Shown: positions 8,133-15,629 of the stretch, one piece after another
Position numbering within the stretch: the stretch's first letter is position 1
Layout: the number at the start of each line of letters is the position of its first letter
Source of the DNA: Kribbella pratensis
GTDB lineage: Bacteria > Actinomycetota > Actinomycetes > Propionibacteriales > Kribbellaceae
Reading direction: 5' to 3'
NCBI RefSeq assembly: GCF_004365355.1
Contig: NZ_SODP01000004.1
Span: 652,266-716,265 of the forward strand
Length of the DNA stretch: 64,000 nt
Notes under the pieces: model-generated
Seen by the model: only the letters and a program-made list of their open reading frames with translations
Told to the model about the DNA's origin: nothing
The model's database searches: none
Program-made: the position numbers and the translations under genes

Positions 8133-9244
8133 TTGGCGGCCACCAGCGTCACGGCCAGGAACCGCGGCCGGTAGATGCTCACGTCGCCGTACAGGTCGTC
8201 GCTGACGAGGCTGTTGACGTTGTAGCTCACCAGGAGCTCGTTGCCGCGGCGCAGGTCCGGGTGCTCGTGCGAGTTGTACGTGATGATGTTCCCACCCGTC
8301 TCCGGCGTCTGGTACAGCTCGACCGGCTTCACCCACGGACCGGTCGGCGAGCAGGAGAAGTACCCGACGACACGCTTGCTGAACAGCTCCTTGGTGTCGT
8401 GCGTGACCAGCAGGTAGCCGTCCTTGAAGCTGGTGACGCTGTGCTCGTTGGCCACCCCCTCGAGCACGCGTGCCGAGGCGCTCTCGTCGGATGACCAGCC
8501 GGAGCCGGTCCAGTACTCCCACGGCTTCGCCGTCAGGTCATCACCACGGACGCGAGCGACGTGCTGGTACTTCGAGGCGCCCAGGTCCTCGACCCCGTAG
8601 ATGTAGGTGTAGCCGCGATCGCGCAGCAACCAAGCCGACCACTGCACATTCGCCGCCGAAGGCAGTGGCGTAAGGGATTCGAGCTTCAAGGTCTTGCTGT
8701 CGAAACGGGCGAGGTAGTTGCTGGCCCAGTGCCAGTCCCACTGACCGGTGCCGGTCTTCACGAAGCGCAGCGCGACCACATCGAGGTCTCGGCCCGCGTG
8801 GCTGGTCTGCGCGGCACCGACCCAGTACCAGCCGTCGGACGGCGGCGGGATGAGCGCCGTCGGGTTGGTCGACGTACCGCCGGTGACCGTCTTCAGGCTC
8901 TCGCCCTGCTGGATCACGAACGAGTTGTTGATGAACGGCGCGGTCGTCGGGCGACTGCCGTCGGGGTTCACCGGTCCGAGGAACGTGTCGGAGAAGATCC
9001 ACGCCGTCCGTCCACCGGGGAGCGCGACGGAGTACGTGCTGTCCGCTCCGGTCCATCCCTTCCCGGTGTTGCTGTAGGCGTTCAGGAGCTGCTCGGGCGC
9101 GGCGTGCGGGGTCGTCCGGGCGGTCCAGTTCGTGCTCACCGCGCTGCAGCTCGACGGGGTGGCGGGGGCGGCGGAGGCGGCAGGCATACCGAGGCCCGCT
9201 GCCGTGAGAGACAACGCGACAACTGCTACCAGGGGGCGCGACAT
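8129..9244 (-). CDS. Secreted DUF4185/DUF5005-like beta-propeller protein
   Basis: 371 aa. A Sec signal peptide (LVAVVALSLTAAGLGMPAASAAPA) ends near residue 26. The mature part has repeating beta motifs such as GRTAWIFSDTFLG, FINNSFVIQQG, WYWVGAAQT, WSAWLLRDRGYTYIYG and EHSVTSFKDGYLLVTHD. These resemble secreted five-bladed propeller proteins annotated DUF4185 or DUF5005, some of which are thought to bind or cleave glycans. It is the first gene of the leftward operon, so it may act outside the cell on the glycan whose products the ABC importer takes up. Catalytic activity is not established. Confidence 0.7.
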   Translation of the reverse strand: MSRPLVAVVALSLTAAGLGMPAASAAPATPSSCSAVSTNWTARTTPHAAPEQLLNAYSNTGKGWTGADSTYSVALPGGRTAWIFSDTFLGPVNPDGSRPTTAPFINNSFVIQQGESLKTVTGGTSTNPTALIPPPSDGWYWVGAAQTSHAGRDLDVVALRFVKTGTGQWDWHWASNYLARFDSKTLKLESLTPLPSAANVQWSAWLLRDRGYTYIYGVEDLGASKYQHVARVRGDDLTAKPWEYWTGSGWSSDESASARVLEGVANEHSVTSFKDGYLLVTHDTKELFSKRVVGYFSCSPTGPWVKPVELYQTPETGGNIITYNSHEHPDLRRGNELLVSYNVNSLVSDDLYGDVSIYRPRFLAVTLVAAK

Positions 9245-9273
9245 GAAAATGATCAGATCACTTGGTCATTTTC
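9245..9273. promoter_or_regulatory. Candidate operator: inverted repeat upstream of sugar operon
   Basis: gaaaatgatc (9245-9254) and ggtcattttc (9264-9273) form a 9-of-10 inverted repeat immediately in front of the ATG at 9244. It abuts the start codon, so a bound protein could block transcription or the hairpin could affect initiation. The GntR regulator encoded in the same operon is the natural candidate, but no contact is shown. Confidence 0.45.
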
Positions 9274-9348
9274 GCTGTCAAGACCCAGGGTTGGATCAGG
9301 GTGTGTACCGAGCGTGGTTGCTACCGCGTGGATGGGAGGATCGACGCC

Positions 9349-9735
9349 ATGAAGAACTTGATCATCAGGCTGCTGGCCAACGCGGTCGCGCTGGCAGTGG
9401 CAAGCTGGCTCGTGGCCGGCATCACCCTGCAGGGTGCGACCACCGGCAAGCGCGTGCTCACGCTGCTGATCGTCGCCGCGATCTTCGGTGTCGTGAACGC
9501 GATCGTGAAGCCCGTGGTGAAGGTGCTGTCGTTCCCGCTGCTGATCCTCACGCTCGGTCTGCTGACCTTCGTGATCAATGCGCTGATGCTGTGGCTGACG
9601 TCCTGGATCACCGGCAAGCTCGACGTCCAGTTCCACGTGAACGGCTTCTGGTCCGCGCTGTTCGGCGCGCTGATCATCACGATCGTCGGCATGATCATCA
9701 ACGTCGTTCTGCCGGAGAAGGCCGAAGTCCACTAG
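9349..9735 (+). CDS. Phage-holin-4-type / YvlD-like membrane protein
   Basis: 128 aa with four hydrophobic segments (residues about 4-22, 34-52, 58-80 and 95-118). The segment FGVVNAIVKPVVKVLSFPLLILTLGLLTFVINALML is the hallmark of the YvlD/DUF360 group (phage holin 4 superfamily by fold only). The ATG at 9349 has gggagga 8 nt upstream. Function in actinomycetes is not known. The gene ends with a 1-nt overlap into the phosphatase gene. Confidence 0.85.
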   Translation: MKNLIIRLLANAVALAVASWLVAGITLQGATTGKRVLTLLIVAAIFGVVNAIVKPVVKVLSFPLLILTLGLLTFVINALMLWLTSWITGKLDVQFHVNGFWSALFGALIITIVGMIINVVLPEKAEVH

Positions 9736-10148
9736 TGCGGCACGTGGAGATCGTCTGCACGGGGAACATCTGCCGGTCACCGATGGCCGAGGTGGTCCTG
9801 CGGGCCAAGCTCGCCGACGCCGGGATCGACGACGTGGAGGTGACCAGCTCAGGCACCGGCGGCTGGCACGTCGGCGACCCGATGGACCCACGCGCCGCAG
9901 CCGCACTGCGCCGGCGCGGGTACGACGGCAGCGCGCACCGGGCTCGCCGGTTCGAGCGGGCCGCGGATCTCACCCTCGCGATGGACTCGGGGCATGTCGC
10001 CGAGCTGAGCCGCCGGGGTACGACGGCGCAGCTGTTCGCGGCGGACGACGTACCGGATCCGTACTACGGCGAGGACGACGGCTTCGACGTGGTCCTCGAA
10101 CAGATCGAGAAGGCGGCCGACCAGTGGGTCGGCCGCCTCAGCCACTAG
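9735..10148 (+). CDS. Low-molecular-weight protein-tyrosine phosphatase
   Basis: 137 aa. The phosphate loop VCTGNICRSP gives C8 as nucleophile and R14. The general acid fits D108 in VPDPYYG. Together these identify the LMW-PTP family, which removes phosphate from protein tyrosines in the cytoplasm. GTG 9735 shares its G with the TAG stop of the membrane protein gene (TAGTG), so the two are translationally linked. It ends in a 4-bp CTAG overlap with the convergent phosphofructokinase gene. Confidence 0.93.
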   Translation: MRHVEIVCTGNICRSPMAEVVLRAKLADAGIDDVEVTSSGTGGWHVGDPMDPRAAAALRRRGYDGSAHRARRFERAADLTLAMDSGHVAELSRRGTTAQLFAADDVPDPYYGEDDGFDVVLEQIEKAADQWVGRLSH

Positions 10149-11356
10149 GCCTGGCCGATCCCCGACTTCAGGCTGACGAACCAGTCGACCGTCGGGTCGA
10201 ACTCCTTGCCGCCGGCGATCCGCGGGAACTCGATCGCGCGCAGCTCGTCGCCGCGCTCCTCGTCGTGACCGACCACGCCGCTCTCACCGCGGAGCGCGGC
10301 GTCGACCGCGTAGTCGGTGCACTCCTTGATCAGCGCGAGGTCGCGGTCGTTGGACGCGGCCGAGCGGCTGAAGTACCCGCTCTTCTGCACCATGGTCTTC
10401 TCGGCACCGATTCGCTCCGCGAACTGCTTCGCGAACCACGCGCCCGGGTTGATCGTGTCCAGCTTCACGTGCCCGAACGGGTCCCGCGGGACGTCCTCAC
10501 CGCGGGCCTCCAGCTCGGCCACGATCGACGGCACGCCGGCGCCCTCGGACAGGAAGATGTTCACGCAGTCCTCGGAGTCCATCACCTTGCGCAGCCGCTC
10601 GGCCTCGGCGTCCAGGTCGATCGTTGCCTCTGGCACATACACGGCGTGCACCGACCAACCGGCCTTGTCCAGGCCGATGCCGGGGTTCCACTCCTGCTCG
10701 TCGACCCACTGCTGGTACTCCCGAGCCGTTGCCGCGGTCAACCATCCGCAGTTCCGCCCCATCACCTCGTGGACGATCAGCATCCGCGGGTTCGAGCTGT
10801 GCTCGGCGATGATGTTGCGGGCGAACAGCGCGCCCTGCTCGGCCGCGGTCCACGCGCCCAGGCTCTGCCGGATCGGGATCACGTCGTTGTCGATGGTCTT
10901 CGGCAGACCGACCACGGTCAGGTCGTAGTCGTGCTCGTGCAGGTACGCCGCGAGGTCGGCGGCCGTGGTGTTGGTGTCGTCACCGCCGATGGTGTGCAGT
11001 ACGTCGACACCGTCCGCGACCAGCCGCTCGGCGGCGACCTGGAGGGCGTTCTGCCCGTCCTGGATCAGGCCGCGCTTGACCAGGTCCGCGGTGTTGGTCA
11101 GCTTGACCCGGCTGTTGCCGATCGGGCTGCCGCCGAACTTGTGCAGCAGCGAGGCCTTCTCCCGCACCTCCGGCGTCACGTCGAGGAACCGGCCGCTGAG
11201 CAGACCGTGGTATCCGTTCAGGTAGGCGATGATCTCCACGTCGGGCGCTACCTCGGTGTAGCGCTCGATCAGCCCGCCGACGGCGGACGACAGGCAGGGC
11301 GCAAGCCCGCCGGCGGTGAGCAGGGCAACTCTGCGGACAGACTTGTCGGCAGCCAT
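10145..11356 (-). CDS. 6-phosphofructokinase, PPi-type signature
   Basis: 403 aa. GGDDTNTTAADLA and GLPKTIDND are the donor- and substrate-site motifs. Asp in GGDD and Lys in PKTIDND are the residues typical of the pyrophosphate-using branch of the PfkA family, whereas ATP enzymes carry GGDG and PGTIDND. It converts fructose 6-phosphate to the 1,6-bisphosphate in glycolysis, reversibly if PPi is used. ATG 11356 has GAAGGAC upstream and gives MAADKSVRRVALLTAGG. The phosphoryl donor is inferred from two residues. Confidence 0.9.
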   Translation of the reverse strand: MAADKSVRRVALLTAGGLAPCLSSAVGGLIERYTEVAPDVEIIAYLNGYHGLLSGRFLDVTPEVREKASLLHKFGGSPIGNSRVKLTNTADLVKRGLIQDGQNALQVAAERLVADGVDVLHTIGGDDTNTTAADLAAYLHEHDYDLTVVGLPKTIDNDVIPIRQSLGAWTAAEQGALFARNIIAEHSSNPRMLIVHEVMGRNCGWLTAATAREYQQWVDEQEWNPGIGLDKAGWSVHAVYVPEATIDLDAEAERLRKVMDSEDCVNIFLSEGAGVPSIVAELEARGEDVPRDPFGHVKLDTINPGAWFAKQFAERIGAEKTMVQKSGYFSRSAASNDRDLALIKECTDYAVDAALRGESGVVGHDEERGDELRAIEFPRIAGGKEFDPTVDWFVSLKSGIGQA

Positions 11357-11438
11357 GGGCCAGGGTCCTTCCGGGGAACGTCGCTGTGAAGTCGGCACCA
11401 GACTAGTGATGCAGACCACTCCCGACGGTGGTTGGGGT

Positions 11439-11882
11439 TCACCCAGCGGACAAGGGCACGCTGCGTGGCGGGACCGGGGTCGAGACGATGAACGAGCTCG
11501 TGGTCTGGCCGTGCACCAGGAACTTGTCCAGAACGTCCTCGAGCGCAGCGATCTCGGCGACCTGGACCCGCATCAGGAAGCAGTCCTCACCGGAGATCCG
11601 GTGGCACTCGACGACTTCCGGCGTACGACCGGCGAGCTCGATGATCTTCGGGATCTGGTTCGGCCCGGGGCGTAGCCGGACCCAGGCGGCGACCGGGCGG
11701 CCGAGCGCTGCCGGGTCGATGTCGACGCGGTACCCGCGGATCACGCCCGACTCCTCCAGCCGCGCGACCCGCTCCCGCACGGTCGGCGTGGAGACGCCGA
11801 GCCGGCGCGCCAGCTCGGTGGTCCGCAGCCGCGGATCGGCGATCAGCTCGTCCAGGATGCGGGTATTGAGCTCATCCGGCAT
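11439..11882 (-). CDS. Lrp/AsnC-family regulator
   Basis: 147 aa. An N-terminal helix-turn-helix (LNTRILDELIADPRLRTTELARRLGVSTPTVRERVARLEESGVIRGY) is followed by an alpha-beta RAM domain with the G-x-x-D segment RISGEDCFLMRV. I chose ATG 11882; an upstream TTG at 11906 would add eight residues. It is divergent from the EamA exporter gene and probably controls it in response to an amino acid, a common pairing. The ligand is unknown. Confidence 0.9.
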   Translation of the reverse strand: MPDELNTRILDELIADPRLRTTELARRLGVSTPTVRERVARLEESGVIRGYRVDIDPAALGRPVAAWVRLRPGPNQIPKIIELAGRTPEVVECHRISGEDCFLMRVQVAEIAALEDVLDKFLVHGQTTSSFIVSTPVPPRSVPLSAG

Positions 11883-11956
11883 CTGGCTTCTCGTTTCGGT
11901 AAGCAAAACCGCCTCCTAGGCTCCGATCTGCCATAGAAACTCGCAGACTCCGTTCC

Positions 11957-11972
11957 TACTGTAGTGACCGTG
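11957..11972 (+). promoter_or_regulatory. Possible leaderless -10 element for the EamA gene
   Basis: tactgt (11957-11962) lies 7 nt before a GTG at 11970, the spacing expected when transcription begins at the start codon. A second in-frame GTG lies at 11964. No purine-rich ribosome site precedes either. This would place the true start at 11970 rather than 11964. Confidence 0.35.
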
Positions 11973-12863
11973 ACAACCATCGCAGAAGCCCCGCCCCGCG
12001 CCGGACTCGCCACCGGCGCCGCTGCCGTGACCGTCGTCCTGTGGGCCTCGTCCTTCGTCGCCATCCGGCATGTCGGCACCGAGATCTCAGCCGGCGCCCT
12101 GTCGCTGGCCCGGCTCGGGCTCGGCAGCATCTTCCTCGGCGCACTGCTCTTCACCCGCCGCACGCCCGCCGTACGCCGATGGCCTTCCCAGCGCGACTGG
12201 CTGCCGCTGATCGCCTGCGGGGTGCTGTGGTTCGGCGTCTACAACATCGCCCTCAACGAGGCCGAACGGCGGCTCGACGCCGGTACGTCGGCCATGCTCG
12301 TCCACATCGCCCCGCTGCTGATCGCCGTACTCGCGGGCCTGGGTCTCGGTGAAGGCTTCCCGCGGCAGCTGGTGATCGGCAGCCTGGTCGCGTTCGCGGG
12401 CATCGTCATCATCGGTACGTCGACCTCCAGCGGCCGCGCCGAGACCTGGGGCGTCGTGCTCTGCGTCGTCGCTGCGATCTCGTACGCCGTCGGTGTGGTC
12501 ACGCAGAAGCCGCTGCTGAGCAGACTGCCCGCCGCTGAGGTCACCTGGCTCGCCTGCACGATCGGTGCTGTCGTTTGCCTGCCCTTCGCCCCCACGCTGG
12601 TCGATGAGCTCCGCACTGCTGACGCATCGACGATCTGGTGGGTCGTGTACCTGGCCGCCTTCCCCACCGCGCTCGGCTTCACCACCTGGGCCTTCGCGCT
12701 CCGCCGTACCAGTGCGGGACGCATGGGCGTCACGGTGTACGCCGTACCGGTTGTGGCGATCGTGCTGGGCTGGCTGTTCCTGGGCGAGACCCCTGCCGTG
12801 CTTGCGCTGGCCGGCGGGGCGCTGTGCCTGACTGGAGTCGCAATCTCTCGGAGGAGTGCATGA
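11964..12863 (+). CDS. EamA/DMT-superfamily exporter
   Basis: 299 aa, ten predicted membrane helices in two EamA repeats. Repeat 1 begins VTVVLWASSFVAIRH; repeat 2 begins GVVLCVVAAISYAVGVV and ends LFLGETPAVLALAGGALCLTGV, the usual DMT signature. It probably exports an amino acid or other small metabolite. It is divergent from an AsnC regulator and overlaps the next gene by 4 nt (ATGA). The start may be GTG 11970 (see leaderless element). Confidence 0.88.
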   Translation: MTVTTIAEAPPRAGLATGAAAVTVVLWASSFVAIRHVGTEISAGALSLARLGLGSIFLGALLFTRRTPAVRRWPSQRDWLPLIACGVLWFGVYNIALNEAERRLDAGTSAMLVHIAPLLIAVLAGLGLGEGFPRQLVIGSLVAFAGIVIIGTSTSSGRAETWGVVLCVVAAISYAVGVVTQKPLLSRLPAAEVTWLACTIGAVVCLPFAPTLVDELRTADASTIWWVVYLAAFPTALGFTTWAFALRRTSAGRMGVTVYAVPVVAIVLGWLFLGETPAVLALAGGALCLTGVAISRRSA

Positions 12864-13834
12864 AATTCGGAGTGTTCGTACCGCAGGGCTGGCGGATGGA
12901 TCTGATCGAGCTGGAGGACCCGGTCGAGCAGTGGGAAGCCATGACCGCAGTGGCCAAGGCAGCGGACGCAGGTCCGTGGGACTCGATCTGGCTCTTCGAT
13001 CACTTCCACACCGTTCCTGAGCCCGTCCGCGAGACCGTCTTCGAGATGTGGACCACGACAGCGGCTCTGGCACGGGACACCTCGCGGGTGAACCTGGGCC
13101 AACTGGTCGGCTGCAACGGTTACCGCAACCCCGCACTGGTCGCCAAGATGGCAGCCACTGTGGACGTCGCGAGCCACGGGCGCATGTACGCCGGACTGGG
13201 CGCGGGCTGGTCGGAGCACGAGTGGAAGGCGTACGGGTACCCGTGGACGAGCCAGAAGGAGCGGATGGGCTCGTTCGTCGAGTCGATCGAGCTGATCCAT
13301 CGGCTGTGGACCGAGGACGACGTGGTGTTCGAGGGGCAATACCACTCGGTCGACAAGCCGTACGTCGAACCGCGGCGCAAACCCAAGCTTTGGATCGGCG
13401 GAGGCGGTGAACGCGTCACATTGCGACTAGTTGCAAAGTACGGCGACGCCTGCAACTTCGGCACCGGACGCGTCGAGGTCATCAAGCACAAGCTCGCGAT
13501 CCTCCGGCAGCACTGTGAGGAGGTCGGCCGCGACTACGACGAGATCATCAAGTCGACCAGCCTGAACGTGTTCCCGATCGAGTCCGGCGCCGACCCGGAA
13601 ATTGCGACAGCCAAGGCCCGCGGGCGGTACAGCCTGGAGGAGTTCCTGGAGATCGGCTCCGGCGGCACGTCCCACGTGCTGGCGGATGTGATCACGACCA
13701 AGGAGCTCAGCGAGCACATCGAGCAGCTGGCCGAGGCAGGGGTCGACTACGTGATCTCGTACATCCCCGGCGTCGCATACGACCACGAGCCGATGCAGCG
13801 CTACGCCGAGGACGTCGTACAAGAGTTCAGCTGA
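12860..13834 (+). CDS. Luciferase-like (probably F420-dependent) oxidoreductase
   Basis: 324 aa TIM-barrel protein of the bacterial luciferase/LLM superfamily: MKFGVFVPQ strand, DSIWLFDHF, LGQLVGCNGYRNPALVAKMAATVDVASHGR and LGAGWSEHEW are the standard motifs. In actinomycetes such enzymes usually use F420H2; FMN is the alternative. ATG 12860 has ggagga upstream and overlaps the exporter stop as ATGA. The C-terminal end overlaps the convergent amidase gene by 8 bp. The substrate is unknown. Confidence 0.88.
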   Translation: MKFGVFVPQGWRMDLIELEDPVEQWEAMTAVAKAADAGPWDSIWLFDHFHTVPEPVRETVFEMWTTTAALARDTSRVNLGQLVGCNGYRNPALVAKMAATVDVASHGRMYAGLGAGWSEHEWKAYGYPWTSQKERMGSFVESIELIHRLWTEDDVVFEGQYHSVDKPYVEPRRKPKLWIGGGGERVTLRLVAKYGDACNFGTGRVEVIKHKLAILRQHCEEVGRDYDEIIKSTSLNVFPIESGADPEIATAKARGRYSLEEFLEIGSGGTSHVLADVITTKELSEHIEQLAEAGVDYVISYIPGVAYDHEPMQRYAEDVVQEFS

Positions 13835-14828
13835 GCGCAGTCCGCAGCTGCTGGTGGATGCCGTCGTACGCCGTGACCGGTGGGAGCAGTCGCTTCGGGA
13901 CCTTGGTGACCACGCTGTAGTTGGCGTCCACTACGTTGGCCAGCGGGACCTCACTGACTTGGCTCAGCAGCTGGTACGCGTCCAGCTTGTCCAGGCCGTA
14001 GAGCGAGCCGAGCCAGTTGACCATGTCGACCTGGCCGGCACGCCACGCGTCCTCGAGCGGCCGGGCCGAGCCGATGACCGCGAGGTACTCGTCGTTCTCC
14101 AGCCGCGGCCAGACCGGTCCGGGTGTCTTGAGCAGGTCGACGATCAGTACGACGTTCATCGCGCCCTCGACCGCCGTACCGCAGGACTCGCCCTCGCCCT
14201 GGCGGTAGTGACCGTCACCGACCGAGAACAGCGCACCCTCGACGTTGACCCTCAGGTAGCAGGTCGCCCCTGCGCGCATCTCCGGCGTGTCCATGTTGCC
14301 GCCGAACATGTCCGGCACCAGCGCTGACCGGACCTCCCCAGCGGCCGGCGCCACGCCGACCGTGCCCAGCATCGGCTCCAGCGGCAGGGCGACCTCGAAG
14401 TCACTGCCCTGCGCCTGGAACCCGACGGTCCGGTTCGCGGTGTCCACCTCGTAGATCCAAGTCCGCTCCGGCAGCGGGTCCTGCAGCGTGGCGGTCCGGT
14501 CGGTACTCGTCAGGCCACCGAAGAACGGGATGGTCGCCGACGCGCCCCAGCTCCGGGCCGGCGTCAGCTCGACGAAGTGCAGCGCCAGGGTGTCCCCCGG
14601 CTCGGCGCCCTCGACGTAGAACGGCCCGGTCTGCGGATTGACGAACGGCATGTTCAGCGAGGCGCTCGCCAGGTCCGTCGTACTGCGGAGGCTGCCGGCG
14701 AACGCGTCCTCGGTCCACAACCGGAGGGCGGTGCCGGGCTTGACCCGGCGTACGGGCGGCGCGCCGCCGAAGGTCCAGGCGAGTTCGGCGGGCTCGGGCG
14801 TGAATTCGAGAAGGTCCACAGCTGGCAA
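13827..14828 (-). CDS. Acetamidase/formamidase family protein
   Basis: 333 aa. The FmdA/AmdA fold is indicated by GPFYVEGAEPGDTLALHF, IPFFGG, GVAPAAGEVRS, MFGGNMDTPEMRAGATCYLRV and GDGHYRQGEGE. Family members hydrolyse short amides to ammonia and the acid, using a metal. The long reading starts at TTG 14828; GTG 14819 (VDLLEF) is equally possible and no clear ribosome site decides. It is divergent from mprA and convergent with the luciferase-like gene. Confidence 0.88.
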   Translation of the reverse strand: MPAVDLLEFTPEPAELAWTFGGAPPVRRVKPGTALRLWTEDAFAGSLRSTTDLASASLNMPFVNPQTGPFYVEGAEPGDTLALHFVELTPARSWGASATIPFFGGLTSTDRTATLQDPLPERTWIYEVDTANRTVGFQAQGSDFEVALPLEPMLGTVGVAPAAGEVRSALVPDMFGGNMDTPEMRAGATCYLRVNVEGALFSVGDGHYRQGEGESCGTAVEGAMNVVLIVDLLKTPGPVWPRLENDEYLAVIGSARPLEDAWRAGQVDMVNWLGSLYGLDKLDAYQLLSQVSEVPLANVVDANYSVVTKVPKRLLPPVTAYDGIHQQLRTALS

Positions 14829-14868
14829 CCTAAGGTGTCCTGGAGGTGTTGTGCGAGCGATCAGCGGG

Positions 14869-14887
14869 TTCTCAGGCGATTCTCACA
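14869..14887 (+). promoter_or_regulatory. Direct repeat (MprA-box-like) upstream of mprA
   Basis: TTCTCAGG (14869-14876) and TTCTCACA (14880-14887) repeat with an 11-bp period, about 50 bp before the mprA start. OmpR-class regulators bind such same-face direct repeats, and mycobacterial MprA is known to autoregulate through paired 8-bp repeats containing a TCTCAG-like core. Similar repeats occur before pepD and at 22519-22540. Confidence 0.5.
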
Positions 14888-14936
14888 GAAGCGACTTACT
14901 CTCGGTTTCGGAACTTCGAGTGGAGCGGGGCAGACG

Positions 14937-15629
14937 ATGCGAGTACTGGTGGTGGACGACGACCGTGCGGTCCGGGACTCGCTGCGCCGTTCGCTGGAGT
15001 TCAACGACTTCGAGGTGGTGACCGCGTCCGACGGCGCCGAGGCGCTCGCGGTGATCGGCAACGTCGAGCCGGACGTCGTGGTGATGGACGTGATGATGCC
15101 GCGGCTGGACGGGCTCGAGACCACCAAGGCCTTGCGGGCCGCGGGCAACAATGTGCCGATCCTGGTGCTGACCGCGCGGGACGCGGTCGCGGACCGGGTG
15201 GACGGCCTGGACGCCGGCGGCGACGATTACCTGACCAAGCCGTTCGCGCTCGAGGAGCTGCTGGCCCGGCTGCGCGCACTGCTGCGCCGCAGCAGCACGC
15301 CCGGCGAGGGCGGCCAGCGCGGCGAAGTGCTGCAGTACGCCGACCTCGTGGTCGACGTCGACGCGCACGAGGTGCACCGGGGCGACGTCGCCATGCAGCT
15401 CACCCGGACCGAGTTCTCGTTGCTCGAGCTGCTGATCCGCAACCCGCGCCGGGTGCTCGAGCGCGCGGTCATCCTGGACGCGGTCTGGGGCTACGACTTC
15501 CCCACGACGGCGAACTCGCTCGAGGTCTACATCGGCTATCTGCGCCGTAAGACCGAGGTCAACGGCCTGCCCCGCCTGATCCACACCGTCCGCGGCATCG
15601 GGTACGTGCTGAGGGATACCCCACCGTGA
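14937..15629 (+). CDS. mprA: OmpR-class response regulator MprA
   Basis: 230 aa. Receiver domain with acidic pair D8/D9 region (VVDDD), phospho-acceptor D51 (VVMDVMMP), T in LTARD and K in YLTKPF. The C-terminal winged helix reads LTRTEFSLLELLIRNPRRVLERAVILDAVWGYDF and ends in a typical YIGYLRRKTE/IHTVRGIGYVLR. The gene is followed by the kinase with a GTGA overlap and then by a PepD-type protease, the same order as mprA-mprB-pepD in mycobacteria, where the system senses envelope stress. The symbol is based on this synteny and similarity. Confidence 0.88.
   Translation: MRVLVVDDDRAVRDSLRRSLEFNDFEVVTASDGAEALAVIGNVEPDVVVMDVMMPRLDGLETTKALRAAGNNVPILVLTARDAVADRVDGLDAGGDDYLTKPFALEELLARLRALLRRSSTPGEGGQRGEVLQYADLVVDVDAHEVHRGDVAMQLTRTEFSLLELLIRNPRRVLERAVILDAVWGYDFPTTANSLEVYIGYLRRKTEVNGLPRLIHTVRGIGYVLRDTPP

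Noticed and set aside
7425..8522. N-terminal extension of the GntR regulator to 8522
   Set aside because: The extra 130 residues are out-of-frame sequence of the secreted propeller gene; GTG 8132 with GTGA overlap gives a normal length.
9349..9735. Prophage holin
   Set aside because: Only the family name is phage-related; no lysin, integrase or structural gene is near, and the YvlD-type protein is chromosomal in many actinomycetes.
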